From Bacteroidia bacterium (GTDB taxonomy: Bacteria; Bacteroidota; Bacteroidia; J057; JADKCL01), in NCBI GenBank assembly GCA_020635905.1, contig JACJYV010000002.1, positions 186,001-250,000 of the forward strand: a stretch of 64,000 nucleotides of DNA, written 5' to 3'. Shown here in pieces: positions 1-9,314 of the stretch; positions within the stretch are counted from its first letter, which is position 1; the number at the start of each line of letters is the position of its first letter. The notes beneath the pieces were generated by a model. The model had not been told where the DNA came from, made no database searches, and saw only the letters and a list, made by a program, of their open reading frames with translations. The translations under genes and the position numbers were made by a program.

Positions 1-147
1 CTGATATTCATTTTCTCCATCTTCATCTTCGTGGGTAGTGGGAGCAAATGGGGGTGGCATGCATGACCTGCCGGGGTTAATGTTGGCCAGGTTTCTCTGA
101 CCTTGCATGCCTTGGTTCTCTTTTTCTGAATTTGCCTGATGTTGCAT
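1..147 (-). CDS. Partial N-terminus of an unrecognised protein cut by the window edge
   Basis: An open frame reads leftward from an ATG at 147 to the window edge (49 codons, no stop). The visible N-terminus is polar and low-complexity, rich in Gln, Asn and Glu, followed by a proline patch (MPPPFAP) and an acidic HEDEDGENE run. There is no signal peptide. I do not recognise it; such disordered starts occur on large cytoplasmic or contractile-injection-associated proteins, but nothing here proves that. It could be chance, although the composition looks coding. Confidence 0.45.
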   Translation of the reverse strand, partial: MQHQANSEKENQGMQGQRNLANINPGRSCMPPPFAPTTHEDEDGENEYQ

Positions 148-700
148 TACGGTTTTGGTTTAAGGGTGGTAACTAAATTTTCGCCCTCCACCGTTTCCGG
201 GGCAAGGGGTGGGTTTCGTCTGATCTGTTCTTTCATGCGATTCAAATTAAAAGGTTACTGTTACTGAGGTGCGGTTTTGCACTTCCCTCCAAAGCTACTT
301 TCAGAAGTTGCGTTTGTAAAGGACCAGTTTACGAGTGGTACCCGTAGAGACATGAGTGGTACCCCTGCGGAAATAAGCGGTCACGGAAGTCACCAGAAAA
401 CGGTCACTTTTTTGCCCGGAAATCTGAAATTTTGAGTGGCATGGTGGCCTCAATTTCAAAAGGGGAATATCCCATTTGGCAGGTTCCTGCCGGGGGAGGT
501 TTGGTGGAGAAATCAAATGGACAATTCATAACTACTTACGGTTTTGGTTGCACAATATTCCGTCGTCTCCTGCCCTCCCGCTTGCCACGAGAGGAGCAGG
601 GGTTACAACGGTATAGGTTCGCGCGTCTGGCAGTTGACAAAAAGAACGGGTCAGTTAATGGGTCAAAAAACGGTTAATTCAAGCATGGGGGTGATTCCCC

Positions 701-721
701 CTCTCCCGAAAATCGGGAGAG
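701..721. repeat. Perfect hairpin
   Basis: CTCTCCCGA and TCGGGAGAG pair over 9 bp around a 3-nt AAA loop. There is no long T-run on either side, so it is a poor intrinsic terminator. Confidence 0.5.
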
Positions 722-762
722 AGGTTTGAAAAGAATCAAAAATCACCCTCAAAAACACTACT

Positions 763-845
763 GTTGGTTGCCCACGAGGCCGCCCGCGTGGTTAGAAGTT
801 AGAAAAACGTGGTCGGGGCTAAGCCTCATGGGTCCGACAACCAAC
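763..845. repeat. Long imperfect inverted repeat
   Basis: GTTGGTTG followed by CCCACGAGG (763-779) is mirrored by CCTCATGGG and CAACCAAC (824-845), with a 5-nt bulge on the right arm. Inside lie two smaller hairpins (CCACG/CGTGG and GGCT/AGCC). The shape suggests a structured RNA or a recombination site, but it matches no family I know. Confidence 0.4.
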
Positions 846-1185
846 TAATATGCTTTCCGCATTACCTGGCTAAAGGTGTAGTGCGGTTTCCAGCGGCCCG
901 CAAGGTCTGCGAGGCTTTGGCATGATTGGAAATTTTGATAAATTTCCGTGCGTTTTGTAATTCATGCCTATTCCCCATTTTCCCTACGGGCCCGTCCCAA
1001 TAAATCAGGACTATGTTTCACTGTTGGTTGATTCATCTGCTCCAGAACGAGAAGATGTTGAGTTGTTTTTTACTGTCTTTGGGTAAAGTTCATTTGAATT
1101 TAACTTTTTAGGAAACCAATATTTTTCTATTTTCACGTAGCTCCCCAATAGGCCACGAGACAAGTAATATAAAGAGAGATTTAAA

Positions 1186-2661
1186 GTGAGAAATCCTGAT
1201 AAATATACTTTTTGGCTAATTCAATCAATGAATCAGGAGGAGCACGATTATTTTGTTTGGCACGCCCAAAGGGATACACAGGATCGGAAATATTTTGACC
1301 TGTATCTCAAAATCAGAAATCAGAAAAAATATGATGAGGGCGCCTTGGTAGAACAGTTTGGAAAAAACGGGTTTTCTGAATTAAAGCGAAGGTTACGGAA
1401 AAGGATAGCCCAACTCATCGCCCGCCTTGAGGGCGATTTCGAGGAATCAACCCAGGATGGGATAAGAGAGATACAGGTTTATATCGGAAAACAGCTTTTT
1501 AAGCCAGCTTTGAAACTTTTAAATTCTCTTTACAAAAAGGTTGAAGAGAATGAAGAATTCTTAGAGCAACTACAATTATTAGAGCTGAAACGAATCATCT
1601 TATTCCATTTAGTAGATTCAAAAAAGTACGAAATAAATCTCAAGGAATTAGATGGATTCTATGAAAATACCTTGGAAGCACTTTCAAACCTCTCAGCCTT
1701 AAAAAGACTGCGGCGCTGGGAATTCTCAATTAGCCGCAAAAAAAATTATGCAAGAGGCGAAATTGATTCTCAAAAGGCAAAAGATCTTTTGCAAAATCCA
1801 TTGCTGAATGAAAACGCGATACCAAAATCAAAAAAGGCCATTGTTGAAGCGGTTTATTTGAAAAGTGAGCTCCACCATTTCTTGAGAAACTTCACTGAAG
1901 CGAAATTAGGAAACCAGCGATTGATGGAAGTTTTCGCGTCAAATCCATTCCTTGAAAAAGAGTATTCAAGGGAATGGGTAAAGTGTCATTTCAATTATTA
2001 TGGCTATTTATTTTTGGAAAATAAATTCGAAGCTGCAAGGAGCATTCTTTACAAACTAAAAGAGAAGTTCGCCGAAAAGAAGGCAATAAAGGAGGAATTC
2101 TGGTATAATTATTACATCTTCTGGGTATTGTTTATTGAAAAGACAAAGGATAAAAAAGCTTTTGAAGACCTTCAGGGTGAGATTGATACATTTCTTGAAT
2201 CCAAACAACTTGAAAAATATGACCTTCATTATTATAACTTCCATTTTTTCTATTCAAAAGCAATGTTCGAGTTGGGTAAAACGAAGGAAATGTGTCAGCA
2301 TCTAAATTTAACCATAATTGCAAACCCAAAATTCGAGGTAAAAGAAGATTGCCAGGCGTTTGCCAGAATTTTATGGATTATTGGTCAATTTGAATTAGGG
2401 AACTATGATCTTATCAACCAGCTAATTCGGTCAACGAAGCGATTTTTAGGGAAGGTCAGTGGTTATCAAAAATTGGAAAGTATCTTTTTCAGGAGAATCA
2501 CCAGCTATAACCCACATCTCTCTCAATCTGATACCCAAAAGTATTATCAAGAATTTTTAGACGAAATCCTGAATTCCGTAATAGGTGATGATCTTAAATG
2601 GGCCTCAAATTTCTTTGATATTCCGAATTGGTTAAAGAATAAGTTTGCGCAGCCTCAGTAA
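1186..2661 (+). CDS. Helical repeat protein of unknown function
   Basis: This 491-residue soluble protein starts at GTG (1186) behind a purine-rich AAAGAGAGA stretch. The opening, with an IQSMNQEEHDYF segment followed by a DRKYFDLYLKIRNQKKYDE segment, resembles a Bacteroidota family of uncharacterised helical proteins that typically begin with a 'KSMTKSEKRYFKL'-like stretch. The rest is almost all alpha-helix, rich in Lys, Glu and Tyr, with TPR-like helix pairs (for example around residues 270-400). There is no signal peptide, membrane segment or catalytic motif. It is visibly more AT-rich than the core genes to its right, which hints at an accessory origin. Its last codons overlap by 7 bp the end of the convergent small secreted protein gene. 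The function is unknown. Confidence 0.75.
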   Translation: MRNPDKYTFWLIQSMNQEEHDYFVWHAQRDTQDRKYFDLYLKIRNQKKYDEGALVEQFGKNGFSELKRRLRKRIAQLIARLEGDFEESTQDGIREIQVYIGKQLFKPALKLLNSLYKKVEENEEFLEQLQLLELKRIILFHLVDSKKYEINLKELDGFYENTLEALSNLSALKRLRRWEFSISRKKNYARGEIDSQKAKDLLQNPLLNENAIPKSKKAIVEAVYLKSELHHFLRNFTEAKLGNQRLMEVFASNPFLEKEYSREWVKCHFNYYGYLFLENKFEAARSILYKLKEKFAEKKAIKEEFWYNYYIFWVLFIEKTKDKKAFEDLQGEIDTFLESKQLEKYDLHYYNFHFFYSKAMFELGKTKEMCQHLNLTIIANPKFEVKEDCQAFARILWIIGQFELGNYDLINQLIRSTKRFLGKVSGYQKLESIFFRRITSYNPHLSQSDTQKYYQEFLDEILNSVIGDDLKWASNFFDIPNWLKNKFAQPQ

Positions 2662-2990
2662 TCGTCTAAAACAACAATGATTGAATTCCCTCCATATTCA
2701 ACCCGAAAACTCATTTCTCCATTGGGGTAAACCCCAATGCAAGTTACCTTGCAATTTTTATTGTAATACTCACTCAACAAAACCTGAAAAGGGGTACTCA
2801 GTGGCGCTTGGGCCTCATAGAGCACCCTGTAAACATAAGAAATCGGGATGGAAGGTGGTGGAGTCTGTACCTGCTGCTGGCTGGGGCCTGAGACCGATCC
2901 TGTGGTGGTTGTGGTCTGAGCATTCATGGAAAAGGACAGGCACAGCAAAAAGGCAACCAAGAAAAGGGCCTTGCAAAGTAACTTTTTCAT
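2655..2990 (-). CDS. Small secreted protein, intact copy of a duplicated pair
   Basis: This 111-residue protein has a classic signal peptide (MKKLLCKALFLVAFLLCLSF, then a cut after MNAQ). The mature part begins with a Thr-rich run, a Ser/Gln/Pro-rich linker (VSGPSQQQVQTPPPS) and a short beta-rich domain with the YVYRVLYEAQAPL segment. No family is recognised. A second copy lies at 10664-10992 on the same strand but is frameshifted. The two share the coding 5' part and a 64-bp upstream block, so the duplication included the promoter region. It is probably periplasmic or exported. Confidence 0.7.
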   Translation of the reverse strand: MKKLLCKALFLVAFLLCLSFSMNAQTTTTTGSVSGPSQQQVQTPPPSIPISYVYRVLYEAQAPLSTPFQVLLSEYYNKNCKVTCIGVYPNGEMSFRVEYGGNSIIVVLDDY

Positions 2991-3017
2991 TATACTGGAT
3001 TAAAATTCAAAACGCAT

Positions 3018-3081
3018 CCTCAATATCGGGATTTTTGCCGGGATGGGGAAATGATTTTGTAGAGAGGAATTAGGAGGATAG
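3018..3081. repeat. Upstream block shared with 11021-11084
   Basis: A 64-bp stretch upstream of the small secreted protein gene recurs almost unchanged upstream of its frameshifted copy. Both begin CCTCAATATCGGG and end TTAGGAGGATAG. Because the sequences between this block and the start codons have diverged more, the block may carry the promoter. Confidence 0.6.
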
Positions 3082-3304
3082 TTGGGCTTTGGAAATTCCT
3101 GGAATTGTCCGAAATTACACCAGGCTATTTCAAGCTGCATTTCGGGTTAGTTTTTGGGAATTGACACAGGGTGACAAGAGAGGTCTTTAGCTTGCTTTGA
3201 ACTAAGGCCCTCATTGCCTCCAAATCAGATTGGGAAATTTGCATTGTTGGTCACTGAGAGTACCAGAATTCATTATTATTTAAATACCTTTTCACACCAA
3301 AACG

Positions 3305-5704
3305 ATGAAAGTAAAGAAAATTACCCATTTCATCCTGGGCCTGATCCTTGGCCTGTATGGAAATCTATCCTCCCAGCCCGTTTTTGTGAATACCCAATGG
3401 GCCAAATCCCATGGAAATCCGGGCTCTCATTCTCAGGTTTCTTCCCAAATTGCCCCCAATGGCAATTTATTTGTTCTCTCCAACCAATTGCAGGGGCAAA
3501 ATACCCGTATTTTGTTGACCTGCCTGGCCTCTGACGGAACCCAGCTTTGGCAACAAACCAATCCCGGTCAGGCTACCACCGGGCAGAATGTGTGGGGCGA
3601 TTACGGGGTGGACCTTGCCCTTGACGCAGGAGGAAATGTATATACCTGCGGGGCACAGCACAACGGTCAAAATTATGACTACCTGGTTACAAAGTATTCC
3701 CCCACGGGTGCCTTCCTGTGGCAAAAGGTGATGAACGGGTCAGGAAACGGAGACGATATTCCCGCCGCCATCGAAACCGGGCCCTCCGGGCAGGTTTTCG
3801 TAACCGGAACCAGTTTTGGGAACAGTTCTTTGCAGGATATGGTAACCCTTTGCCTTTCTGAAATTAATGGTCAGATCGTTTGGCTTGCCCGCTATGACCT
3901 CAATAATAAGGAAGAGGAAGCGGTGGATCTGGGAATAGATTCCAATGGTGACATTTTGGTTTGTGGAAATACCGCTCAAAATACAGGTGATGCCGACTTT
4001 GTACTGTTGAAATACTCTGCCGCGAATGGATTTCAAATAGCCGCTGCACAGCACGCCAGTCCTGGTGCCGGGCTCGACCGCCCTTCAGAAATGGTCATAT
4101 CTGCCGCCAACCAGTATTATTTGGTGGGAACGGCTTACACGGACCTCCCCGATAAGGACATCAAGCTGATCGCTTTCAGTAAAAATATGCAGGTGCTCTG
4201 GGCCAAATACCTGAATCACGCAGGTGGAGCGGATGAGGGAGCCGCAATCTGCCTTGATCCGGGTGGAAACCCGGTAATTACCGGACATTTTTCCAAGCCG
4301 GGTGGGGGCAGCGATCTGGTGGTGGGAAAGTTCAAGGGGAGCAATGGTGCCCAAATGTGGATGCACAACCGTACCGCGCTGGTGGACCAGGAAATCGCTC
4401 AGGGGCACAAAATTACCGTGGATGCAGCAGGGAACCTGTATGCGACCGGTGAAGTGGACCAAAAAGGCTCCCACAATTTTATCACCCTGGCCCTGGACGG
4501 GGGAGGAACCCTGCGCTGGGAAAAACTCTGGAACAGCCCTGGTAGTGGGCAGGATGCAGGCAGGGCAATTCAGATCAGCGGAAAAGCGGTTTATGTAAGT
4601 GGAAACTCCTATGGAGCCGCCTCTACCACCACTACCGTAAAATACCTGCAAAAAGAAAAAAACGACGCCATCATTTACTCCTCCAATGGCGATCCGGCCT
4701 TTGCGGCCCACGACCTGATCGTACGCCTCGATACCTCGGCCATCATCCGGGCCGCGGTAAACAACCGGGGATTTGAAGCAGGCACCCTGGATGATTTTGT
4801 GAAGCCCGGCCCGGCGGCCCAGTTACGCGCTGCCATTGCGGCTTTATGCCAATCAGCCAATTGCGACATATCTGTATTCAAGATATTCAGGCAATTGCGC
4901 ACCGATGACGTTTCCACCGTTTCCCGCCTGGGCGACACCATTCCTATCCCTCACTTTTGGGCTACCCTGTTATTTGAGTTTCCTCCTGCCGTGGATGTAG
5001 CCCATGCTGCGGATTCACTGAATGCCCTTTTTCCCCTGGTAAAATATACCCAACCCAATGTGGCCATCGGACTCAATTCGGTCAATGATCCGTTATACAT
5101 TGAGCAATCCTCCCTTCATCCAACTCCCCACAACGACACCGCACACATCAATGTGGAGCCTGCCTGGGCTCTGGAAACGGGTAAGCGCTTTGTAAAGGCA
5201 GGTGTATTTGACTCAGGAATAAAGTGGAATCATGAAGATTTTGGAGATGGGACCGCAAATGGGACAAAGGTGGAAGGGTGGAATTTTGAGACAAATTCCA
5301 ATTTAAAATCTTTGGCCAACAACGACAACCTGAATCACGGCACCCCCGTGGCTGGCATTATTGGAGCCATCAGGAATAATAACAAGGGGGTAGCAGGTAT
5401 CGCGGGGGGAAATGATCCTACCGGAACCAATCTGGATAGCGCAGGAGTCTCGCTTTTTGGAATGAAAATACTGGATGGATGGTTTTTCGGCTATGTGGTT
5501 TTAAACTATGTAGCGGATGCAATGGTTACCTCCTGTATTGATGACCCCACGAAAGATTATGCCTATGGGCTTCATGTCCAAAGTCACAGTTGGCACATCC
5601 ATGAAGGTTTTGATATTTATTTTACGGATACAAATCTTACCCTGCTTAGTAATACTTCCAAAATAACTTCTACAAATCAATTCTCTTTTCTGGTGTTCAT
5701 TTGA
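3305..5704 (+). pseudogene. Subtilisin-like T9SS protease, 5' part, broken by an insertion sequence
   Basis: The genuine part runs to 5621; the last ~28 codons to the stop at 5704 are insertion-sequence DNA. Reading order: signal peptide (residues 1-24), a repeated propeller region of about 430 residues with SBBP-like blocks (VTKYSPTG, VVGKFKGSNG), an inhibitor-like propeptide region (about 455-600), then the start of a peptidase S8 domain with the catalytic Asp in VFDSGIKW (D636) and His in NHGTPVAGI (H678). The Ser region is in the piece after the insertion (6998-8251). Removing the 1362-bp insertion joins both parts in frame and gives a 1194-residue protein. As it stands the catalytic triad is split, so the protease should be inactive. 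It would have been an exported protease, probably cell-surface or released through the T9SS. Confidence 0.85.
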
Positions 5705-5758
5705 TTATGCACTTTATTTTTACCCGGTTCATAACTGAAGGTCAAAAATCTTCAGATT

Positions 5759-6055
5759 TTGAGTTTCTTTCATGCTGTGAAAGAAGATTATTCACATGAG
5801 ATAAAGATGCTGATGCAATTGCATTACAGCCGTTTAGGGGAAAGAGATCGCAGACATTACGCTGCATTGGAATCATTAAAGCTCGGCAGGGGCGGGATCA
5901 CCTACATTTGCAAGGTGTTGGGAGTTGACCGTGGAACGGTTATCCGCGGCCGCAAGGAACTCATGGAGGACGCTGATTCCTCGCAGGTTGCCCCCGGCCG
6001 ACAGCGTAAAGGCGGAGGTGGCAGAAAAAAAAACGATTCGCGATCCAGAAATTAA
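5759..6055 (+). CDS. ISAzo13-type transposase, upstream reading frame
   Basis: This is the N-terminal DNA-binding part of the transposase, starting at TTG. It contains a helix-turn-helix-like segment (ITYICKVLGVDRGTVIRGRK) and a GGGGRKKN block, which in one-frame ISAzo13 transposases runs directly into the DPE-type helix. Here the frame changes at a run of nine A residues (6025-6033): losing one A, or a +1 shift, joins it to the downstream frame and gives a 407-residue protein, the usual family length. Without the shift it ends after 98 residues. Confidence 0.7.
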   Translation: MSFFHAVKEDYSHEIKMLMQLHYSRLGERDRRHYAALESLKLGRGGITYICKVLGVDRGTVIRGRKELMEDADSSQVAPGRQRKGGGGRKKNDSRSRN

Positions 6056-6983
6056 GCGATTACTGATCGCTCTCATAGAAGAGCATAAGGCGGGCAGCCC
6101 CACCGATAGCAATGTCTATTGGATAAGTCTCAAACCTTGGTCCATTGCCCGGATGTTGTGGGAAAGGCATCAGATTAAGCTCAGCAATGGCATTGTCAAA
6201 CGGCAGCTAAAGGAATTGGGTTATGGCTATCGCAAACAATCCAAACAGTTGCCCACCGGCCATTATGCAAGGCGCGATGAACAGTTCAAAATTATATGCT
6301 TGCTGGTATCGATCATGGGTTCGCAGAGCCCGGTTTTGAGCATCGATTGCAAGAAAAAGGAGCAACTGGGAAATCTTTATCGTGCGGGAAAATGCTATTG
6401 TACCCAGGCTGTCAATGTTTACGACCATGATTACCAGCATCTTTCTGAAGGGAAAGTAATCCCGCATGGAATCTATGACCTGAAGGCCAACCAAGGCTAC
6501 ATATCCATTGGCTCAAGTGGTGAAACGGCCGACTTTATCATAGACAACCTGCTTTGGTGGTGGTGGAATTATGGCATTCATCAATACCCTGATGCCCGCA
6601 ACATTGTGCTATTGTGCGATGCCGGCGGGGCCAATTCCTACCGCCATCATATTTTCAAGCACAGGCTCATGGAGTTTGCCAGGGAAACAGGACTCTCGGT
6701 GATCGTATGCCATTACCCCCCTTATTGCTCCAAATGGAACCCGATCGAGCATCGTTTGTTCAGCCAGGTCCATAAAGCAATCGAGGGAGTGGTGTTTACA
6801 GACTACCCAACCGTGAAAAAACTCATCGAAAAAACCTCCACCCAAACCGGGCTAACGGTCGTGGTCAGGTTGAACCTGAAAGAATATGAAAAGGGGATCA
6901 AAGTTGATAAAAGCCAGATCGATCCCAACCGCATCTCATTCCACCCCCAAATACCCGAACTCAACTACAGAATTTATCCGTAA
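5925..6983 (+). CDS. ISAzo13-type transposase, catalytic reading frame
   Basis: The genuine part starts just after the A9 run (about 6033) with TIRDPEIKRLL; the earlier codons of this frame are a shadow of the upstream frame. It carries the DDE catalytic residues in family context: Asp in LSIDCKKKEQLG, Asp in VLLCDAGGANSYRH, and Glu in SKWNPIEHRLFS. The family's GIYDLKANQGY and TQTGLTVVVRL blocks are present too. The stop codon is the last triplet of the element. Expression probably depends on slippage at the A run; a simple inactivating indel is the alternative. Confidence 0.8.
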   Translation: MTVERLSAAARNSWRTLIPRRLPPADSVKAEVAEKKTIRDPEIKRLLIALIEEHKAGSPTDSNVYWISLKPWSIARMLWERHQIKLSNGIVKRQLKELGYGYRKQSKQLPTGHYARRDEQFKIICLLVSIMGSQSPVLSIDCKKKEQLGNLYRAGKCYCTQAVNVYDHDYQHLSEGKVIPHGIYDLKANQGYISIGSSGETADFIIDNLLWWWWNYGIHQYPDARNIVLLCDAGGANSYRHHIFKHRLMEFARETGLSVIVCHYPPYCSKWNPIEHRLFSQVHKAIEGVVFTDYPTVKKLIEKTSTQTGLTVVVRLNLKEYEKGIKVDKSQIDPNRISFHPQIPELNYRIYP

Positions 6984-6997
6984 TTGGGGATATTATT

Positions 6998-8251
6998 TTG
7001 GAAGTGTTACTTACAGAAGCCGTTCATTTCGTAAATAGGGCAAAGGTAACCTGCGTGGTTGCCAGAGGAAACGAAGGATTTGCCCAACCTCAGAATTCCA
7101 TGTCCTACCCCGCAGTCATTGACGACGATTGGATCCTTTGTGTAGGAGGGACTGGTACAGATGGCAATTATATGGATGGATTTGGGCAAGATGAAGATAA
7201 TTTTGCAGCTTCCAAGGGATGGGAAATTGATGTCGCTGCCCCCGCGACCTCAGACCTGATTCGCTCCACCATAACCAACGGAGGGTATCATCTCTTTAAT
7301 GGCACTTCAGCTGCTGCGCCACATGTTTCAGGAACGGTTGGACTTTTGCTGAGTTACCTGAACCATCCATTCCCCCATTACGACAACCTTTCCCCGGAAG
7401 ATTGTGAGGAAGTATTGCAAATGACGGCTCTGGACGTTAATTACAAGGTTCAACCTGGGGTTGATCCTCTTATTGGTTATGGCCGTCTTGATGCAGGCAA
7501 GGCCCTAAGGCAAGTGAGCAAGGCGGGCTATAAGCTGGCCCATTACGGCACAGATGCCTTTTTCAACACAAAAACCCTTAGCCTCCATAGCCAAAACGAT
7601 ACCATCCTGCTTAAGGAAAGATATGAAAATGCCGCAAGCCAATGGTTTAAACCCGCTTATCCCTATGTGGTCAATACCTGGAGGATTGAGGCCCGCGTGT
7701 ATCACAGCCTGCCCGTGTTTGATACCCTGATTGCCGCCTGGCCCAGGCCCAGTTCCTCCAACCTGCTGCCATTATTTGATGGCCAAAATACCCTCCTGGC
7801 CCGGGAACGCATCTCTCTTGATGCTGTCAATCAGTTCTATGCTGATCTGTCCGGCTACGTCTATCAGGTAAGCGACACCGCAGGAAATAACCTCGGATGG
7901 TGGCCCTTTGATACCAGTCTGGCTCAGGCTCAACTCACTTATTCTTTGTTGCTGGTCGATACCACCATTGCCATTGCGCGGGACAAGCCTCTGGCTTCAT
8001 CACCCGTTCAGATTTATCCCAACCCAACCCGGGAAAGACAGACCCTCAGTCTGGAGACTGCATCTGAAGGAAATCTTCAGATCACCCTTTATGATCTTCA
8101 GGGACGTCTCATGCGGCGCTTATATGAGGGAAAGGTAGGTGCGGACCGGAAGGTACTCAATTTTTCCCTGGAAGGATTGCCCGCCGGGATGTATATTTAC
8201 CATATAAACATCAATGATCAGGTACATACCCTGAAAGCCGTTAAACAGTAA
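6998..8251 (+). pseudogene. Subtilisin-like T9SS protease, 3' part, cut off by the insertion sequence
   Basis: This is the continuation of the protease that begins at 3305; genuine sequence starts at 6984. It holds the oxyanion region (VVARGNEGF) and the catalytic serine in NGTSAAAPHVSG (S881 of the reconstructed protein), then a linker and, in the last ~80 residues, a T9SS type A sorting domain (IYPNPTRERQ … LYDLQGRLM … GLPAGMYIYHI). The leading TTG of this open stretch is not a real gene start. Without the signal peptide and the Asp/His half it cannot make an exported, active enzyme. A strong terminator follows. Confidence 0.85.
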
Positions 8252-8255
8252 GCGG

Positions 8256-8295
8256 AAAAACGGAGCCTGAAGGGCTTCTTTTAGGCTCCGTTTTT
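8256..8295 (+). terminator. Intrinsic terminator
   Basis: AAAAACGGAGCCT and AGGCTCCGTTTTT form a perfect 13-bp stem with a 14-nt loop, followed by more T. It ends the protease transcript. It stops only 14 nt before the ATG of the next gene. Confidence 0.9.
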
Positions 8296-8309
8296 ATTTT
8301 CAGATATCC

Positions 8310-9308
8310 ATGAAAACAAACAAACTGCTTATTTTCATTTCATTTCTACTCCTGCTCAGTTGCGAGCAGCCGCAGCCCTGGCCTAACCAGCTTGAGCCCT
8401 GCTCAGACATTCAGTATTATCAATTTTCAGATCCTGGGTATGACAGGATTTACATGTCATTCAAACCTCACAGTGTGGTAGGACCCTTTTTTTTCGATGC
8501 GGAAAGGTACGAATACAGCGATCCAACCTTCAATCCACATAATCCTATGGAGTTTGCCTACGCCAGAGCGGACACTCAGTTTTGGGGTTTGGATGGAGAA
8601 ATCTGGACTTATAATTTCTGCGATGGCCGCTCCCGGAAGATAGCAGATAACCTTTACTATAATCTGGATTGGGGTGCAAATGGGTGGCTGCTATATACAG
8701 GTACTGGCCATCAAATCTTCAAAATCAAGGCCAATGGGGACAGCCTGACTCAACTTACCAATAAGTCTGGCTACAACCGGGCAGGAAAATGGAACCCATC
8801 GGGAGAGCTTTTTTTTAATGACCGCGATTTTTCAACTGAAATTTTGAATGAAAATGGACAAGTTCTCAATTCAATTCTTACCCAACCATTTGGCCCCATT
8901 GATTGGATTAACGATTCGACAATATTAGGGTGGAGAGATCAAAATTTTTACTCCCTGAACATCAATTCCGAAAAAATAACCAGCTTAAATACCTCTCCTA
9001 CCTGTGCATCATGCCCTTATATTTTTAATCCCGAAGCCAACTGTTGTTATGTTTCCATGCGATTTGGTCCGCAAAAGGGATTATTGCGATATTCCTTGGA
9101 CGGCAGTAATACGGTTGACACAGTTGCTAAAATGTACCCCAGCTACATGTATGAATTAGGTGATTACCATTCCAAAACCCAGAAATTTCTCATAGGATTA
9201 GACCGCCAGGCATGGCGGGATTCCCTGAAAGATCAACGCTGGACCTGGAGCAATATCATATTAATGAATTCAGACGGTTCTGGGGAGCGGATGGTAAATC
9301 TGGAATAG
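8310..9308 (+). CDS. Propeller-type lipoprotein, first of a tandem family
   Basis: This 332-residue protein has a lipoprotein signal (LIFISFLLLLSC, the Cys being the lipidation site), then CEQPQPWPN and a beta-propeller-like body with repeated WD40/PD40-style blades (IWTYNFCDGRSRKIADN, IFKIKANGDSLTQLTNKSG, ILMNSDGSGERMVNLE). Such TolB-like propellers usually bind proteins or peptidoglycan at the periplasmic face of a membrane; the substrate is unknown. Its neighbour at 9315 is a close paralog, starting 6 nt after this stop, so the two are probably translated from one message. The start lies directly behind a strong terminator, so either the promoter overlaps the hairpin or expression depends on read-through. 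Confidence 0.8.
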   Translation: MKTNKLLIFISFLLLLSCEQPQPWPNQLEPCSDIQYYQFSDPGYDRIYMSFKPHSVVGPFFFDAERYEYSDPTFNPHNPMEFAYARADTQFWGLDGEIWTYNFCDGRSRKIADNLYYNLDWGANGWLLYTGTGHQIFKIKANGDSLTQLTNKSGYNRAGKWNPSGELFFNDRDFSTEILNENGQVLNSILTQPFGPIDWINDSTILGWRDQNFYSLNINSEKITSLNTSPTCASCPYIFNPEANCCYVSMRFGPQKGLLRYSLDGSNTVDTVAKMYPSYMYELGDYHSKTQKFLIGLDRQAWRDSLKDQRWTWSNIILMNSDGSGERMVNLE

Positions 9309-9314
9309 GCGGAA

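Larger units (their letters stand above)
148..1185. other. About 1 kb without a convincing gene
   Basis: Short open frames here look like chance: none has a recognisable motif. The stretch holds two close copies of GAGTGGTACCC (333-343 and 354-364), a related GAGTGGCATGG near 434, a perfect 9-bp hairpin at 701-721 and a long imperfect inverted repeat at 763-845. The repeated short motifs resemble the multiple end repeats of IS21-type elements, so this may be an eroded mobile-element end; that is only a suggestion. Confidence 0.4.
5622..6983 (+). mobile_element. ISAzo13-family insertion sequence inside the protease gene
   Basis: The element is 1362 bp long by my reading. Its ends carry a short perfect inverted repeat: TTACGGATA at 5622-5630 and TATCCGTAA at 6975-6983. 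The right end coincides with the stop codon of the transposase gene. No target-site duplication is visible; taking out exactly 1362 bp restores an uninterrupted protease frame (…FDIYFGDIILEVLL…). The T-rich flanks leave a base or two of doubt. The family call rests on the transposase, which has the ISAzo13 signature blocks. Confidence 0.8.

Noticed and set aside
301..516. 71-codon minus-strand open frame
   Set aside because: Pro/Arg/Ser-rich composition and no motif; overlaps the repeated GAGTGGTACCC words.
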